64,000 nt of DNA, from NCBI GenBank assembly GCA_965222205.1, contig OZ244932.1:2914001-2978000 (forward strand), in the 5' to 3' direction. Shown piece by piece: positions 15,437 to 25,142 of this stretch. The translations under genes and the position numbers were made by a program. Under the pieces are notes generated by a model. That model made no database searches, was not told where the DNA came from, and was given only the letters and a program-made list of their open reading frames with translations. Position 1 is the first letter of the stretch. The number at the start of each line of letters is the position of its first letter. The DNA is from RHLJ01 sp965222205 (GTDB lineage Bacteria; Bacteroidota; Rhodothermia; Balneolales; Balneolaceae).

Positions 15437-17352
15437 TAAATAGTCACAACAGGTCTTAACCGTTGTAGCCTTTTTTCTCCAATGCCTCGGATTCTCATAA
15501 GTTCGTTGATGGATTTAAAGCCACCGTTTTGCTCCCGGTATTCTATAATTCGCTTAGCGTAAGCTTCTCCAATTCCGGGCAGTAACTGGAGTGTAGCCTG
15601 GTCGGCTGTATTTATGTTGATGGGATACACAACTTCAGCTGCATCACCTTTACCGGCTTCTTTTAGCCGGGGGACTATTGTTCCAACTTTATCAGGATAT
15701 CTCCACATTCCTTCTTTTGCTTCCTGCGCATCAGATTGATAGGTCTGAAAAGCCGCCGCTGAATCGGGATGTTGGGCATAATATCTGGAATAAACGCCGT
15801 ACCCTTTTTTGAGCATCGTTTGATTTAATGGGAATGAATTCCCATCGTAGTCTACCTCAACATAGGCACGAAATGCCCCATATCGCGACTCGGGAGCATC
15901 TTTGCCAGCACCTTTGACTTTAACCTTTCTACCCTCAACCAAATTTCGAAGATATTCGGCAGCCGGGCCCGAGAAATACTCTGAAGAATCCTCTCCCGCA
16001 AAAATACTGGGTACATCTACTCCAAGTAAACGAACCGGATACCCGAAACCCGGCAGGATTTCAATTTCAAAAAAGCCTCCGTCTCTTATCGCATATATTG
16101 AATACCATTTGTTTTGGTCAACCGGAGGAGCAGGGGCTTCCATTTCTTCTTTTGCCCTTAAAAAAGCTCCTGAAAAATCTGCAGCATATTGAGCGGCGAT
16201 TTCATCTGAGTAAATGATCAGAATATTCTCATCGTTATTGAATTCCGCATTGTTCGAAAAGTTGTACGATCCGGTTACTACCACAGCTACATCATCAGGG
16301 GCAGGGTTTTCTGCATCAATCAACATTACCTTGTGATGGAGCTTTCTGGTTTCTTTTGCAGGCAAAATCATCCGGTTTGCGAGCCTGGCCTCCGGCCATC
16401 CCCAGATCTCACCCGCATTTCTGTAACGACTGTAAAAGGCAGGGTCAATAACTCCTTCAAGTTTTATTTTTCCTGATGATGAAGCCTCCCACATAGCCTG
16501 ACTTAATGGAATATTGGGAGTAATTGAAAAAGCCTGAAATTTAATATCAGTCTGTGCTTCCTCTTTTATCAAATTCACAAGCTTATCACTTATACTTGGC
16601 TTGCTCCTATCGCGATTTATGGGGGCGAAATAGATTTCAACTTTCGTTCCGTTTACGTCAAACACATGTTGACTAACATCTCTTTTATCTTTGTGAAATA
16701 GCGACCTTGAAGGGTCTGGTAAACTTCCTTCACTTCCCCACATCTGGTTGAACTCTTCTATGTAAATCTGTGCTACTTCTGCATCTTTAATCACCACCAC
16801 GTTATTGGTATTATAGGCACCGGTATAAGTCAGGTTTGTGGAGCCGGTCCATACAACGTCATCACTTTTTGAAGGGGAGAAATAATCAATGACTGCAAAT
16901 TTATTATGCATATCCGCTCCGGCATTCACTAAACTATTGTCTTCGATATTGCCCCTGTCTCTGTAAACATCTCCGTCATCATCAATAGATATTATCCTTG
17001 CCGACCCTAAAATCTTCCACATTTCCGCGTCTACTTCCCTGCTGTCATCCCTGTTGTGATTGTCCGTCACGATACGAATTCGTACCCCCCGTTCTTTAGC
17101 GCGAACCAATGCATACGCTATTCGGGGATGCTCCAGATCATAAATATTTAAATCCACGCTGGTTTTGGCCGAATCGATCAAAGACTCCAATGTGCCAATT
17201 AAGTCCCATTCATGGTTTCCTTCCGGAGATTCAGTTCCTGCAGGCATATTGAAATATACCTTAATCCATTCTTCTTCTAAGTTTTGAGCTAAGCCTCCAC
17301 TCAGAAATACTAACGAGATTAATCCAAAAAGAAGAAATATTTTACGAATCAT
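15436..17352 (-). CDS. secreted four-domain nuclease: double phospholipase D + thermonuclease + helix-hairpin-helix
   Basis: 638 residues with a signal peptide (KIFLLFGLISLVFLSGGLAQ). There are two phospholipase D modules: HKD motif 1 HNKFAVID with GSTNLT, and motif 2 HHKVMLID with GSYNFSNNAE. This is the arrangement of Nuc/mitoPLD-like phosphodiesterases. A staphylococcal-nuclease-like domain follows (PVRLLGVDVPSI, ESRYGAFRAYVEV, LKKGYGVYSRYY). The C-terminus is a ComEA-type helix-hairpin-helix pair (NINTADQATLQLLPGIGEAYAKR and LMRIRGIGEKRLQ), which binds DNA. An extracellular or periplasmic DNA/RNA degrading enzyme that grips DNA is inferred. All four modules lie in one uninterrupted frame. 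Confidence 0.85.
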   Translation of the reverse strand: MIRKIFLLFGLISLVFLSGGLAQNLEEEWIKVYFNMPAGTESPEGNHEWDLIGTLESLIDSAKTSVDLNIYDLEHPRIAYALVRAKERGVRIRIVTDNHNRDDSREVDAEMWKILGSARIISIDDDGDVYRDRGNIEDNSLVNAGADMHNKFAVIDYFSPSKSDDVVWTGSTNLTYTGAYNTNNVVVIKDAEVAQIYIEEFNQMWGSEGSLPDPSRSLFHKDKRDVSQHVFDVNGTKVEIYFAPINRDRSKPSISDKLVNLIKEEAQTDIKFQAFSITPNIPLSQAMWEASSSGKIKLEGVIDPAFYSRYRNAGEIWGWPEARLANRMILPAKETRKLHHKVMLIDAENPAPDDVAVVVTGSYNFSNNAEFNNDENILIIYSDEIAAQYAADFSGAFLRAKEEMEAPAPPVDQNKWYSIYAIRDGGFFEIEILPGFGYPVRLLGVDVPSIFAGEDSSEYFSGPAAEYLRNLVEGRKVKVKGAGKDAPESRYGAFRAYVEVDYDGNSFPLNQTMLKKGYGVYSRYYAQHPDSAAAFQTYQSDAQEAKEGMWRYPDKVGTIVPRLKEAGKGDAAEVVYPININTADQATLQLLPGIGEAYAKRIIEYREQNGGFKSINELMRIRGIGEKRLQRLRPVVTI

Positions 17353-17435
17353 GGATTCGGGTGCATTGAATTATTATTAAATATCAAATTAATGTATTTT
17401 TCTGTACCCTCAAGTTAATTCTATATAAATCATCT

Positions 17436-17741
17436 ATGAATTCGGATCTATTCAATCCCCTTCGTTGGAATAAATCTTTTCTGGCCATGCTTTTGGCAGC
17501 ATTCATTCTGGTTTGGTTTTCTTTTATTGATGTGTATAGCGTGAAAACCAGATGGGAGCTTAACGATCGTAAACAAGAGTTGGAGTTACGTACCGAGGAA
17601 CTTGCGGTAAAGTCAGAGGAATTGAAACAAAAGATGGAATTACTGGAAAAAGACCCTGCTCTTTTGGAGAAAATTGCCCGTGAAGAGTATGGAATGCGTA
17701 AACCCGGAGAAACCGTATACAAAATAAAGCCGGAAAACTAA
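17436..17741 (+). CDS. FtsB/DivIC-like septum formation initiator
   Basis: 101 residues: a short cytoplasmic N-terminus, one membrane helix (SFLAMLLAAFILVWFSFID), a long heptad-rich coiled coil (ELNDRKQELELRTEELAVKSEELKQKMELLEKD) and the family end motif LEKIAREEYGMRKPGETVYKI. FtsB links FtsL and FtsQ in the division complex. The YGMxxPGE motif makes the call secure. It is followed after 45 bases by the ROK kinase gene and then the LptD-like gene on the same strand. Confidence 0.9.
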   Translation: MNSDLFNPLRWNKSFLAMLLAAFILVWFSFIDVYSVKTRWELNDRKQELELRTEELAVKSEELKQKMELLEKDPALLEKIAREEYGMRKPGETVYKIKPEN

Positions 17742-17786
17742 CCAGGTTTACAGAGAAACACTGATTGACAGACTAAATTTTTGTGA

Positions 17787-18731
17787 ATGAAAGCGATTGC
17801 TATTGACCTTGGTGGTACAAACATTAAAACCGCAGTTGTAGATAAAGGACTTGGTATCATTGAGCAGAGCTCTACACCTACTCATGCAGATCTTGGAAAA
17901 GATCATCTTTTAGACCGAATTAGTGGTACCATTATGGAGTTAACTAAGAAAGAAGGCGTTATTGGTATTGGAATGGGCTTACCAGGGATGATTAATAATG
18001 AACAAACTACGGTTACTCATGCGCCTAATCTGGCTGGCTGGGTAAACATCAATGCCGCGGAAGAACTAACTTCAAGAACCGGACTTCGCTGCAGGATTGA
18101 AAATGATGCCAATGTAGCAGCATTAGGCTCATTACATTTTGGTATCGGACAAAAATTTGACAGTTTTGTTATGATTACGCTTGGAACCGGAGTAGGAGGG
18201 GGCATCATCTTTAATAAGAAGCTTTTTAAAGGAACTCAGGGCATGGCCGGGGAACTTGGTCATGTTATTATTGATTATCACGGGCCATTATCCAACAGCG
18301 TAACCCGTGGCACTATTGAGGCCTACCTGGGGCAACGGTTTTTAAGTCGGTTTGCATCCGATATGATTATTCAAAATCCTGATAATGATCTGTACAAAAA
18401 ATTTAACCGCGATTTCGATAAACTTGAACCCGTGGATCTAACTCAGGAAGCTAATCTCGGTAATGAGCTTGCGATCGAAATCCTCGAAAAAACGGGCCAA
18501 CGCCTTGGATACGCAATAATTAATTATACGCACATGATGGATATTCGAAAATATGTGCTTAGTGGTGGCGTTTCAAAGGCTGGTAAATGGTTGTTTGACC
18601 CAGCCCGGGAAGTTGTCAGGAAACAAATGATGGCTCCTTTCCAGGATGGCTTTGAGTTAGTGTATGAAGATCTCGGTAACGATAGTTCTCTGCTTGGAGC
18701 CGCAGGATTGGCTTTCGATTCTTTTTCTTAA
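17787..18731 (+). CDS. ROK-family sugar kinase lacking the zinc motif
   Basis: 314-residue ROK kinase (glucokinase-like). Phosphate-1 motif: AIDLGGTNIKTAVVD. Also GMGLPGMI, the catalytic Asp in RIENDANVAALGSL, the adenosine/phosphate-2 region ITLGTGVGGGIIF, and GELGHVIID. In most ROK members a CxCGxxGCxE zinc site follows the GH motif. Here the same place reads LSNSVTRGTIEAYLG, so all zinc cysteines are gone while the Glu that contacts sugar (E in TIEAYLG) stays. It is probably an active kinase for glucose or a related hexose, but the structural zinc is absent. Confidence 0.85.
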   Translation: MKAIAIDLGGTNIKTAVVDKGLGIIEQSSTPTHADLGKDHLLDRISGTIMELTKKEGVIGIGMGLPGMINNEQTTVTHAPNLAGWVNINAAEELTSRTGLRCRIENDANVAALGSLHFGIGQKFDSFVMITLGTGVGGGIIFNKKLFKGTQGMAGELGHVIIDYHGPLSNSVTRGTIEAYLGQRFLSRFASDMIIQNPDNDLYKKFNRDFDKLEPVDLTQEANLGNELAIEILEKTGQRLGYAIINYTHMMDIRKYVLSGGVSKAGKWLFDPAREVVRKQMMAPFQDGFELVYEDLGNDSSLLGAAGLAFDSFS

Positions 18732-18743
18732 TTAATTTTTCAC

Positions 18744-21389
18744 ATGCGGGATGGTCCGGTCACATATATAGGTAGATATGTTTTCAGTATTTGCCTGATA
18801 TATTTCATCGCCACATCCTCGCTATCAGCCAGGCAAGCAACCCCCGACTCTACAGTTAGCCAACCACAACAGCCTCCGGCTTCCGAGCGAGCAACTCCCC
18901 CTGATGCGGTAGAATTTCAGTCTAACGATTCTCTTATTGTTGATTTCAGGACAGGGAGAACTGCCACCTTATTTGGATCTTCTAAAGTCACGCATCCTTC
19001 AGGAACTTTAACTTCAGGTGAAATTGAAATGGACCTGGAGCTTAACACGGTAGAAGCCACCGCTTCAGCTCCGGAAGATACCCTCTCCATGCCGGTACTT
19101 ACCCGTGACAGCGATGAAATTCGAAGTAACCGCATTCTCTTCAATTACAAAACAAAAAAAGGGAAGTTTGAAGCAGCACGGGTTGAAGTAGGGGAGGGTC
19201 ACCTGATTGGTTCCAAAGTAAAGAATGTTAGTGAAACCGAAGTGTTTATTGAGGATGGAATCTATTCTACCTGTCCTCCTGATTATTTGTACTACTATAT
19301 CAAAGCAAAAAAAATGAAAGTGGTGGATCAGGATGAGATTTTCTTTACCAATGCACGGCTCTATATTTTAGATATTCCATACCCTCTGGTATTTCCATTT
19401 GGCTACGTTCCTTCAGGTATTGATCAAAAGCAGTCTGGTTTGCTTACGCCAACTTATATTTTTGATGCTCAGGCTTCACGCGGGATTGGATTGAATAATG
19501 TTGGGTGGTTTCAATATGTAAGCGATTATTTCACTACCCTTGTAAGTGCTGATATTTATACTTCCGGAACCTTTGCGGTACAAAACCGAAATCAATACCG
19601 AAAAGCGGATAAATATAATGGCTCTATTAACCTAGGGTACTCAAGAGATCAAAGATTAGAGCCAACAGATCCTGATTTTACACGTCAAATCAACAAATCG
19701 TTGGGAATTCAACACAGTCAAACCATTTCTCCTTATTCTTCGATTTCTGCTAATATTAACCTTCGTACGAGGGACTATTATCGCCAGAACTCCCTTGATA
19801 TAGAGGAACGAGCAAATGCTACTTCAAACTCAAAAGCTAGTTATACCTATAAACACCCCGAAGGACTATTTAATTTTGGTACAAGCGCACAGTTGGTTCA
19901 AAATTTTTCGAATAACTCTACCTCCCTTACCGGACCTACCGCTAACTTCAGCTTAAAAACATTCTCACCTTTTAAAGGTTCAGCATCTGGTAATGAGCCT
20001 AAGTGGTATGAAAATATTTCTATCAGGTATAACAACAGCCTAAAATCTGATTTTGATTACCAGCCAATTGATGCAGACTCTGCAGAAACCACTTTTTTAG
20101 ACGCTCTTTTCGATCCATCAGCCTATCAGGAAGCCACTGGAGATAACGACCACTTCCGTTTTGGTTTTCAACAAACAGCAGCCTTAAGTATTGGTCAGTT
20201 ATTTCCAAGTCAGTTTATCAATTCCTCCGCCAGCATAAACGTTAATGAATACTGGTATCCTACTTCTATTCGTCAAACTTTTAATGCAGACTCGAACAGA
20301 ATAGAAACAGAAAAAATAAACGGATTTGAAGCAGCTCGTGATTTCAGTACATCTTTCTCCCTTTCTACAACTATTTATGGGTTATCTAATCGCAAGATTG
20401 GAAATATGGAAGGTTTCAGGCATACGTTTCAACCCAGATTAAGTCTTAGTTACCGCCCCGATTTCAGCGATGATCAATTTGGTTATTATAGAACCGTGCA
20501 AACAGATACGTTAGGTAATACCCGCAGATACAGCATTTTTCAAAATGAGGTTTTTCGGGGTCCGGGAAGTGGAGAGCAGCGCACCCTTTCAGTAAATATT
20601 CAGAATATTTTTGAAACCAAGATGGTTAAGCGAGATACCACCGGAGAAGTAACTGAAAAGAATTTAAAACTCATTGATGACCTCTCATTAAGTTCATCTT
20701 ATAATTTTGCTGCTGACAGTTTGAACCTGAGCCAACTAACTACTTCATTCCGATCAAGTGCCATCGATGGGATTAGCATTGTAGCCAGAGCTCGTTTTTC
20801 TTTTTATCAGAGAAATGAGTCTGGTGGAACGATTAATCGCTTTTTAATTAAAGAAGAAGGACGACTCGCACAAATCGAGAACTTTAATATATCAGCTAGT
20901 ACCTCGTTTAGAGGAGGGAATGGGAGATTAAATACCTTTACTCCAATTTATCGCCGTACTTATGACCCATTTAACCAGGGGATTTTTAGCACGATAGATC
21001 CGGGATTTGGTTATGAGCCCGTTGCTCCGCTTAACTCTCCATGGAGTTTCACCCTCCGATTCAGGTACGACTGGACCTATCGATTTAATCAATCTCCACG
21101 TAAGAGTGCTACTATTAATGCAAGCAGTATTAGCTTTAACCTGACTCCTAAGTGGCGCTTCAGCACCAGCCTGGGGTATGATTTTATAGAAGAGAAATTA
21201 ACCCCTACCCAATTCGCGTTAAACCGAAACCTGGAGTGCTGGGATTTATCCTTCCGAATCAGTCCGTTTGGTGAAAACCAATTCTATTTATTCAGACTTA
21301 CTGTGAATAGTTCGCAGATTCAAACCTTGTTTCAAAAACTGCCTGTACTTAAGAATCTTGAGAGAGGTTCCGACCGACCGAGGAATTAA
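18744..21389 (+). CDS. LptD-like outer-membrane protein (LPS assembly, OstA family)
   Basis: 881 residues. The signal region is near residues 10-30. An N-terminal OstA-like beta-jelly-roll follows (GRTATLFGSSKVTHPSGTLTSGEIEMDLELN) and then a large beta-barrel with alternating aromatic strands; the domain start is marked by FFTNARLYILDIPYPLVFPFGYVPSG. Members of this family insert lipopolysaccharide into the outer leaflet. It follows the ROK gene by 12 bases. The Pro/Gln-rich segment after the signal peptide looks disordered. It converges with ribE, and the two stop codons abut (21389/21390). Confidence 0.85.
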   Translation: MRDGPVTYIGRYVFSICLIYFIATSSLSARQATPDSTVSQPQQPPASERATPPDAVEFQSNDSLIVDFRTGRTATLFGSSKVTHPSGTLTSGEIEMDLELNTVEATASAPEDTLSMPVLTRDSDEIRSNRILFNYKTKKGKFEAARVEVGEGHLIGSKVKNVSETEVFIEDGIYSTCPPDYLYYYIKAKKMKVVDQDEIFFTNARLYILDIPYPLVFPFGYVPSGIDQKQSGLLTPTYIFDAQASRGIGLNNVGWFQYVSDYFTTLVSADIYTSGTFAVQNRNQYRKADKYNGSINLGYSRDQRLEPTDPDFTRQINKSLGIQHSQTISPYSSISANINLRTRDYYRQNSLDIEERANATSNSKASYTYKHPEGLFNFGTSAQLVQNFSNNSTSLTGPTANFSLKTFSPFKGSASGNEPKWYENISIRYNNSLKSDFDYQPIDADSAETTFLDALFDPSAYQEATGDNDHFRFGFQQTAALSIGQLFPSQFINSSASINVNEYWYPTSIRQTFNADSNRIETEKINGFEAARDFSTSFSLSTTIYGLSNRKIGNMEGFRHTFQPRLSLSYRPDFSDDQFGYYRTVQTDTLGNTRRYSIFQNEVFRGPGSGEQRTLSVNIQNIFETKMVKRDTTGEVTEKNLKLIDDLSLSSSYNFAADSLNLSQLTTSFRSSAIDGISIVARARFSFYQRNESGGTINRFLIKEEGRLAQIENFNISASTSFRGGNGRLNTFTPIYRRTYDPFNQGIFSTIDPGFGYEPVAPLNSPWSFTLRFRYDWTYRFNQSPRKSATINASSISFNLTPKWRFSTSLGYDFIEEKLTPTQFALNRNLECWDLSFRISPFGENQFYLFRLTVNSSQIQTLFQKLPVLKNLERGSDRPRN

Positions 21390-21995
21390 TTACAGGCTAT
21401 CTCTTCCAATACTCGCCAGATACTTCACAACGTATTTGCCAATTACATCAAACTCCAGATTCACCTGATCTCCGATCTTTTTGTTTTTCAGATTGGTATG
21501 CTCCCATGTATATGGAATAATAGCTACAGTGAATATATTTCCTTCTTCTCTGGCAATAGTAAGGCTGATTCCCTCCATTGTGATACTCCCTCTGCCCACA
21601 ATCATATTTTCAAATTCTTTGGAGAATTGAACTGAGATCAACCAACCGGTTTCTTCTTTTTCCATCGAAGTAATTTCTCCCACGGTATCTACATGTCCCT
21701 GAACAAGGTGTCCTTCAATTCCTGTTTGAAGAGTTAAAGAACGCTCAAGGTTTACTTCCTCATTCTCTGCTAAATCGCCCATTGTTGTCTTGCGTAGTGT
21801 TTCCTCAACACTTTGTACGGTAAATGTGTGTTCATCAAAAGACGTTACAGTATGGCAAGCCCCGTTAATGGCAATACTCTCATCGATGTGGCAGGTTTCT
21901 GCGAAAGAGCACGCAATTGTGGTTTCCTGCCCACCTCCGTTTAGACTTTTAACTGAGGTTATTTTTCCGGTTTCCTGAACAATTCCTGTAAACAT
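21390..21995 (-). CDS. ribE: riboflavin synthase, alpha subunit
   Basis: 201 residues with two similar barrels, typical for riboflavin synthase, which dismutates two lumazine molecules. It begins MFTGIVQETGKI. Further signatures are SIAINGACHTVTSF, VNLERSL with the LVQGHVDTVGEI substrate loop, and the second-half repeats SITMEGISLTIA and IIPYTWEHTNLKNKKIGDQVNLEFDVIGKYV. The first-barrel Cys (GACHTV) is kept. It follows ribD by 11 bases. No FMN riboswitch is recognisable upstream of the pair. Confidence 0.95.
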   Translation of the reverse strand: MFTGIVQETGKITSVKSLNGGGQETTIACSFAETCHIDESIAINGACHTVTSFDEHTFTVQSVEETLRKTTMGDLAENEEVNLERSLTLQTGIEGHLVQGHVDTVGEITSMEKEETGWLISVQFSKEFENMIVGRGSITMEGISLTIAREEGNIFTVAIIPYTWEHTNLKNKKIGDQVNLEFDVIGKYVVKYLASIGRDSL

Positions 21996-22006
21996 AATTC
22001 TGAGTT

Positions 22007-23137
22007 TTAAAGATATCCGGTTAGCAGCATATCATCTCCGACTTTCGTCCACTTCACTTCTTTAAGTCCGGCAATATCCCGCATTTTGTTGATGCCCAAA
22101 TTTAATACTGATCGGGTTCCTCCACCCAACAGTTTTGGTGCGATAAATAATTCAAGTTTATCAACCACTCCTTCTCTTAACAATGCTGAAGAGAGCTGCT
22201 GGCCTCCTTCCACTAAAATTGATGTAATCCCGCGCTGCCCTAGTTCTTTAAAAGCCTGCTTCAGGTTAGCGTGCCCATCTTTCTTTGAAACCTGAATAAC
22301 TTCACCCCGGAAATAATTCTGTTTCATCAATTTTAGCATCGGGTCAGCATCTGTTTCTGAAGCTTTCTTATTCCAGGTGATCACGGTTGTCTTTTCCTCG
22401 AATTTATCAGAAAAGAGATTCAGCTCGTTGGGAAGTTCATAAGGACCATCAATCACGATTCTTTTTGGCTGCCTGCCCGATACATGCCGAACGGTTAAGG
22501 AAGGATTATCTGCCATTGCAGTGGCTCTGCCAACCAGAACCGCGTCATATTTGGTTCTCCATTTGTGAACCAGTTTTCTCGATTCTTTGCACGATATCCA
22601 TTTCGAGTCTCCATCCGCCGCCGCGGTGAACCCATCAGCAGTTTGTGCAATTTTTAGTGTGATAAAAGGCCTGCCATACGTTTGATGATGGATAAAGAAC
22701 TCGTTCAGATTCTCCGCTTCTTCTTTCATCACGCCTACATCAACTTGAATACCCGCGTTTCTTATTTCTGAAAGTCCGGCTCCATTTACTTTTGAATTTG
22801 GGTCCTGATGAGCTACTACTACTCTTGAAATAGGTAGGTTGGCGAGCATTTTTGAACAGGGAGGAGTTTTACCAAAATGAGCACAAGGTTCCAGCGTTAC
22901 ATACACCGTTGCGCCCTTAAGTTCTTTTGAATTCTTTATTGATTCAATCGCATTTACCTCAGCATGTGCTTCTCCGCACTTCTCGTGAAACCCTGCTCCT
23001 ATTCGTTCCCCGTCTTTTGAAACAATCACACATCCAACCATAGGATTTGGCGAAACGGAACCTTCTCCCTTTCGGGCAAGATCTAATGCCTGTTGCATCC
23101 AGAGTGTATCTTTTTCAATTTGGGTGACTTCTTTCAT
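22007..23137 (-). CDS. ribD: bifunctional riboflavin biosynthesis deaminase/reductase
   Basis: 376 residues. The N-terminal deaminase has the zinc motif HAEVNAI ... TVYVTLEPCAHFGKTPPCSKML, in the CMP/dCMP deaminase form. The C-terminal half is the reductase (RPFITLKIAQTADGF, ILVEGGQQLSSALLREG), which uses NADPH. It deaminates and then reduces the pyrimidine precursor of riboflavin. It forms an operon with ribE. The start is ATG at 23137, 45 bases before the upstream terminator. Confidence 0.95.
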   Translation of the reverse strand: MKEVTQIEKDTLWMQQALDLARKGEGSVSPNPMVGCVIVSKDGERIGAGFHEKCGEAHAEVNAIESIKNSKELKGATVYVTLEPCAHFGKTPPCSKMLANLPISRVVVAHQDPNSKVNGAGLSEIRNAGIQVDVGVMKEEAENLNEFFIHHQTYGRPFITLKIAQTADGFTAAADGDSKWISCKESRKLVHKWRTKYDAVLVGRATAMADNPSLTVRHVSGRQPKRIVIDGPYELPNELNLFSDKFEEKTTVITWNKKASETDADPMLKLMKQNYFRGEVIQVSKKDGHANLKQAFKELGQRGITSILVEGGQQLSSALLREGVVDKLELFIAPKLLGGGTRSVLNLGINKMRDIAGLKEVKWTKVGDDMLLTGYL

Positions 23138-23182
23138 GCCTCTAAATTAGCAAGCTTATCACTGGCTTAAAACTTTATTCAA

Positions 23183-23213
23183 TAAAAAAGGCGAAAACTA
23201 ATGTCTTCGCCTT
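23183..23213 (-). terminator. intrinsic terminator of the PpiD-like gene
   Basis: On the minus strand the stem AAGGCGAA/TTCGCCTT (8 bp) encloses a short loop and is followed by TTTTTTA. It lies 21 bases after the chaperone stop and in front of ribD. Confidence 0.85.
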
Positions 23214-23233
23214 TCAAACTCTGTTCAGATAAT

Positions 23234-25006
23234 TTATCTCAGAACGCGCGCTCTGTTATCGGTAATATCTGCTTCATCCTTCAACTCTTCTAACCAGATT
23301 GAAAGATATTTCTGGTTTATCTGCTGCTCTAGCTGTGTTCTGATTTGATTTGCCGAGGTAGCATCCAATGTAGAAGGATCGGGTTTTGTTAATCCGGTTA
23401 CTTCAACAACATAAGCTCCGTTCAGTCCTTCCAAAACACCTGAAGTCTGACCTTCATTCATACTGAAAATAGCACCAATAATTCCCGGCTCTCTTCCTTC
23501 TCCTGTAATAACCACACTGCTTGCCGCCAGGTTATCCATACTTTCGATTTCCTTTGAAGATGCCGCGCTCAACGCCTCAAGCGATCCGTTACCAGCCATC
23601 ATATCAGTTATTTTAGTTACGGTAGCTTCTTTGCGCTTATCGTTTTTAACCTGAATTTCAATCTGAGTTCTTACTTCGTCAAACGGACGATAACCTGCCG
23701 GGGTTTTCTCTTCCAGTTTGATGACAACGAATCTTGAATCCAGTTCAAGCGGAGTAGAAACATCGCCTTCATCCGCGCGATCAAAAAAGTCCAGCGCCTG
23801 CTGGCTTGATCCTAATCCCGAAATGAAAGAATTTCCTTTTGTTGCAAAAACTTCCTGAACTGTCAATCCCGCACGTTCTGCTTCTTCTTCAAAACTACTT
23901 TCTTCTGTTGCGAAGTACTGAAACTCATCGGCATTTTCTGCTGCGTCATCAATAGTAGACGGGAGTGCTTCAAATGATCTGGAAAGTACCGCAAATTTGA
24001 TTTCATCACCTTGTTCTGCAATCTTTTTGATTGTGGCAGCACTAGTTGGCAGTTTAATCACTTCAGTCACTTCTCCAACTGCAATACTGAGTACCGGAGC
24101 ATAGTCTTCGCGAATTTCAGATTCTTTCACGAATACGTTATTAAATGCTGTAGTGGATTGTTGGCGAACCAGAAAGACTGAGTCTTCTTCTGCTGCAGCA
24201 AAATCTCCTCTGAGGTCAGAAATTTCTTGAATAATAGTGGCTGTATCTTCGTCAGTTGGAAGTGTGCTGAAAGAAACGAATTTTGCTCTGTATGATTCTT
24301 CCTGCTTGTATTTTTCTTTGTTCTCGTTATAATAGGCTCTCAGGTCCGAATCTGATGCTTCGATTTCAGTTTCCGCAATTTCATTATATGGAAAGCGGAT
24401 GTATGAGAACTCGGCAAAGCTGTTTCTTTTGATATACTCATTCAAAACATCCTGATCGGTAACCTGAAGTCCGGCTGTAATGAAGTTTCTTAGTTTATCT
24501 TGCCGTCTTTTTTGTCGTAACTGAAGCTCGATCGCAATCGCTTCCTGAGTATACTCACCTGAACCCAGAATATTTTGTACCGCAAATGGATCAATCGTAC
24601 CATCTTCTCGTGCAAAGTATTGGCGGATTAACGGATCCGGATTATCACCATATACCATATCAAGCAATTCCTGATCAGTTACCGTAATTCCGAGCTCATC
24701 CATTTTTTGTTCTAGCAAAGCGGCGCTAACTAAGTCTTCCCAAACTTGAGATTCGTATACGGCACGGGTTTCCGCAGACATTGAAGCACCCGTCTGCTGC
24801 GAGTACGCATTTGTGTAGTATTGGACCCTGCTATTATATTCGTCGAAGCTAATTGCTTCACCATTCACAGTTCCCAGTGCTCTTGGACCGGCTGACAGAG
24901 CGTTTGGATCAAATACATCCATCACTACCCATAACAGTCCAAAAGAACCAATTAAAATCCATAGGACAACTCCGGTGTTGTCTCTAAATTTTCCCATTAC
25001 ACCCAT
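23234..25006 (-). CDS. PpiD/SurA-like periplasmic chaperone with parvulin-type domain
   Basis: 590 residues, anchored by one N-terminal membrane helix (TGVVLWILIGSFGLLWVVMDVF). It has a SurA-N-like helical region (LGTVNGEAISFDEYNSRVQY, LEQKMDELGITVTDQELLDMV). The central and C-terminal segments are the parvulin-like PPIase and its duplicates (SFSTLPTDEDTATI, ELDSRFVVIKLEEKTPAGYRPF). The length and layout are those of PpiD, which helps proteins leaving the Sec channel. Catalytic parvulin residues cannot be assigned with certainty, so chaperone activity is safer than isomerase activity. It lies between the mla operon and ribDE, on the same strand. Confidence 0.8.
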   Translation of the reverse strand: MGVMGKFRDNTGVVLWILIGSFGLLWVVMDVFDPNALSAGPRALGTVNGEAISFDEYNSRVQYYTNAYSQQTGASMSAETRAVYESQVWEDLVSAALLEQKMDELGITVTDQELLDMVYGDNPDPLIRQYFAREDGTIDPFAVQNILGSGEYTQEAIAIELQLRQKRRQDKLRNFITAGLQVTDQDVLNEYIKRNSFAEFSYIRFPYNEIAETEIEASDSDLRAYYNENKEKYKQEESYRAKFVSFSTLPTDEDTATIIQEISDLRGDFAAAEEDSVFLVRQQSTTAFNNVFVKESEIREDYAPVLSIAVGEVTEVIKLPTSAATIKKIAEQGDEIKFAVLSRSFEALPSTIDDAAENADEFQYFATEESSFEEEAERAGLTVQEVFATKGNSFISGLGSSQQALDFFDRADEGDVSTPLELDSRFVVIKLEEKTPAGYRPFDEVRTQIEIQVKNDKRKEATVTKITDMMAGNGSLEALSAASSKEIESMDNLAASSVVITGEGREPGIIGAIFSMNEGQTSGVLEGLNGAYVVEVTGLTKPDPSTLDATSANQIRTQLEQQINQKYLSIWLEELKDEADITDNRARVLR

Positions 25007-25142
25007 AATAGGTATCCTCTAAATCGTACTTAAAATATTTGTATTTCAATTTCTTTCATGGAGCAGCATTCGCTCCAAATCGTAAGCTAGGAAATATAAG
25101 CCAATACCTAAGTAATTGAAAGCCTGCGATGCGTGATAAGTG

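Noticed and set aside
21390..23181. FMN riboswitch ahead of ribD-ribE
   Set aside because: The 45 bases between the ribD start and the upstream terminator are too short and show no RFN-like conserved blocks.
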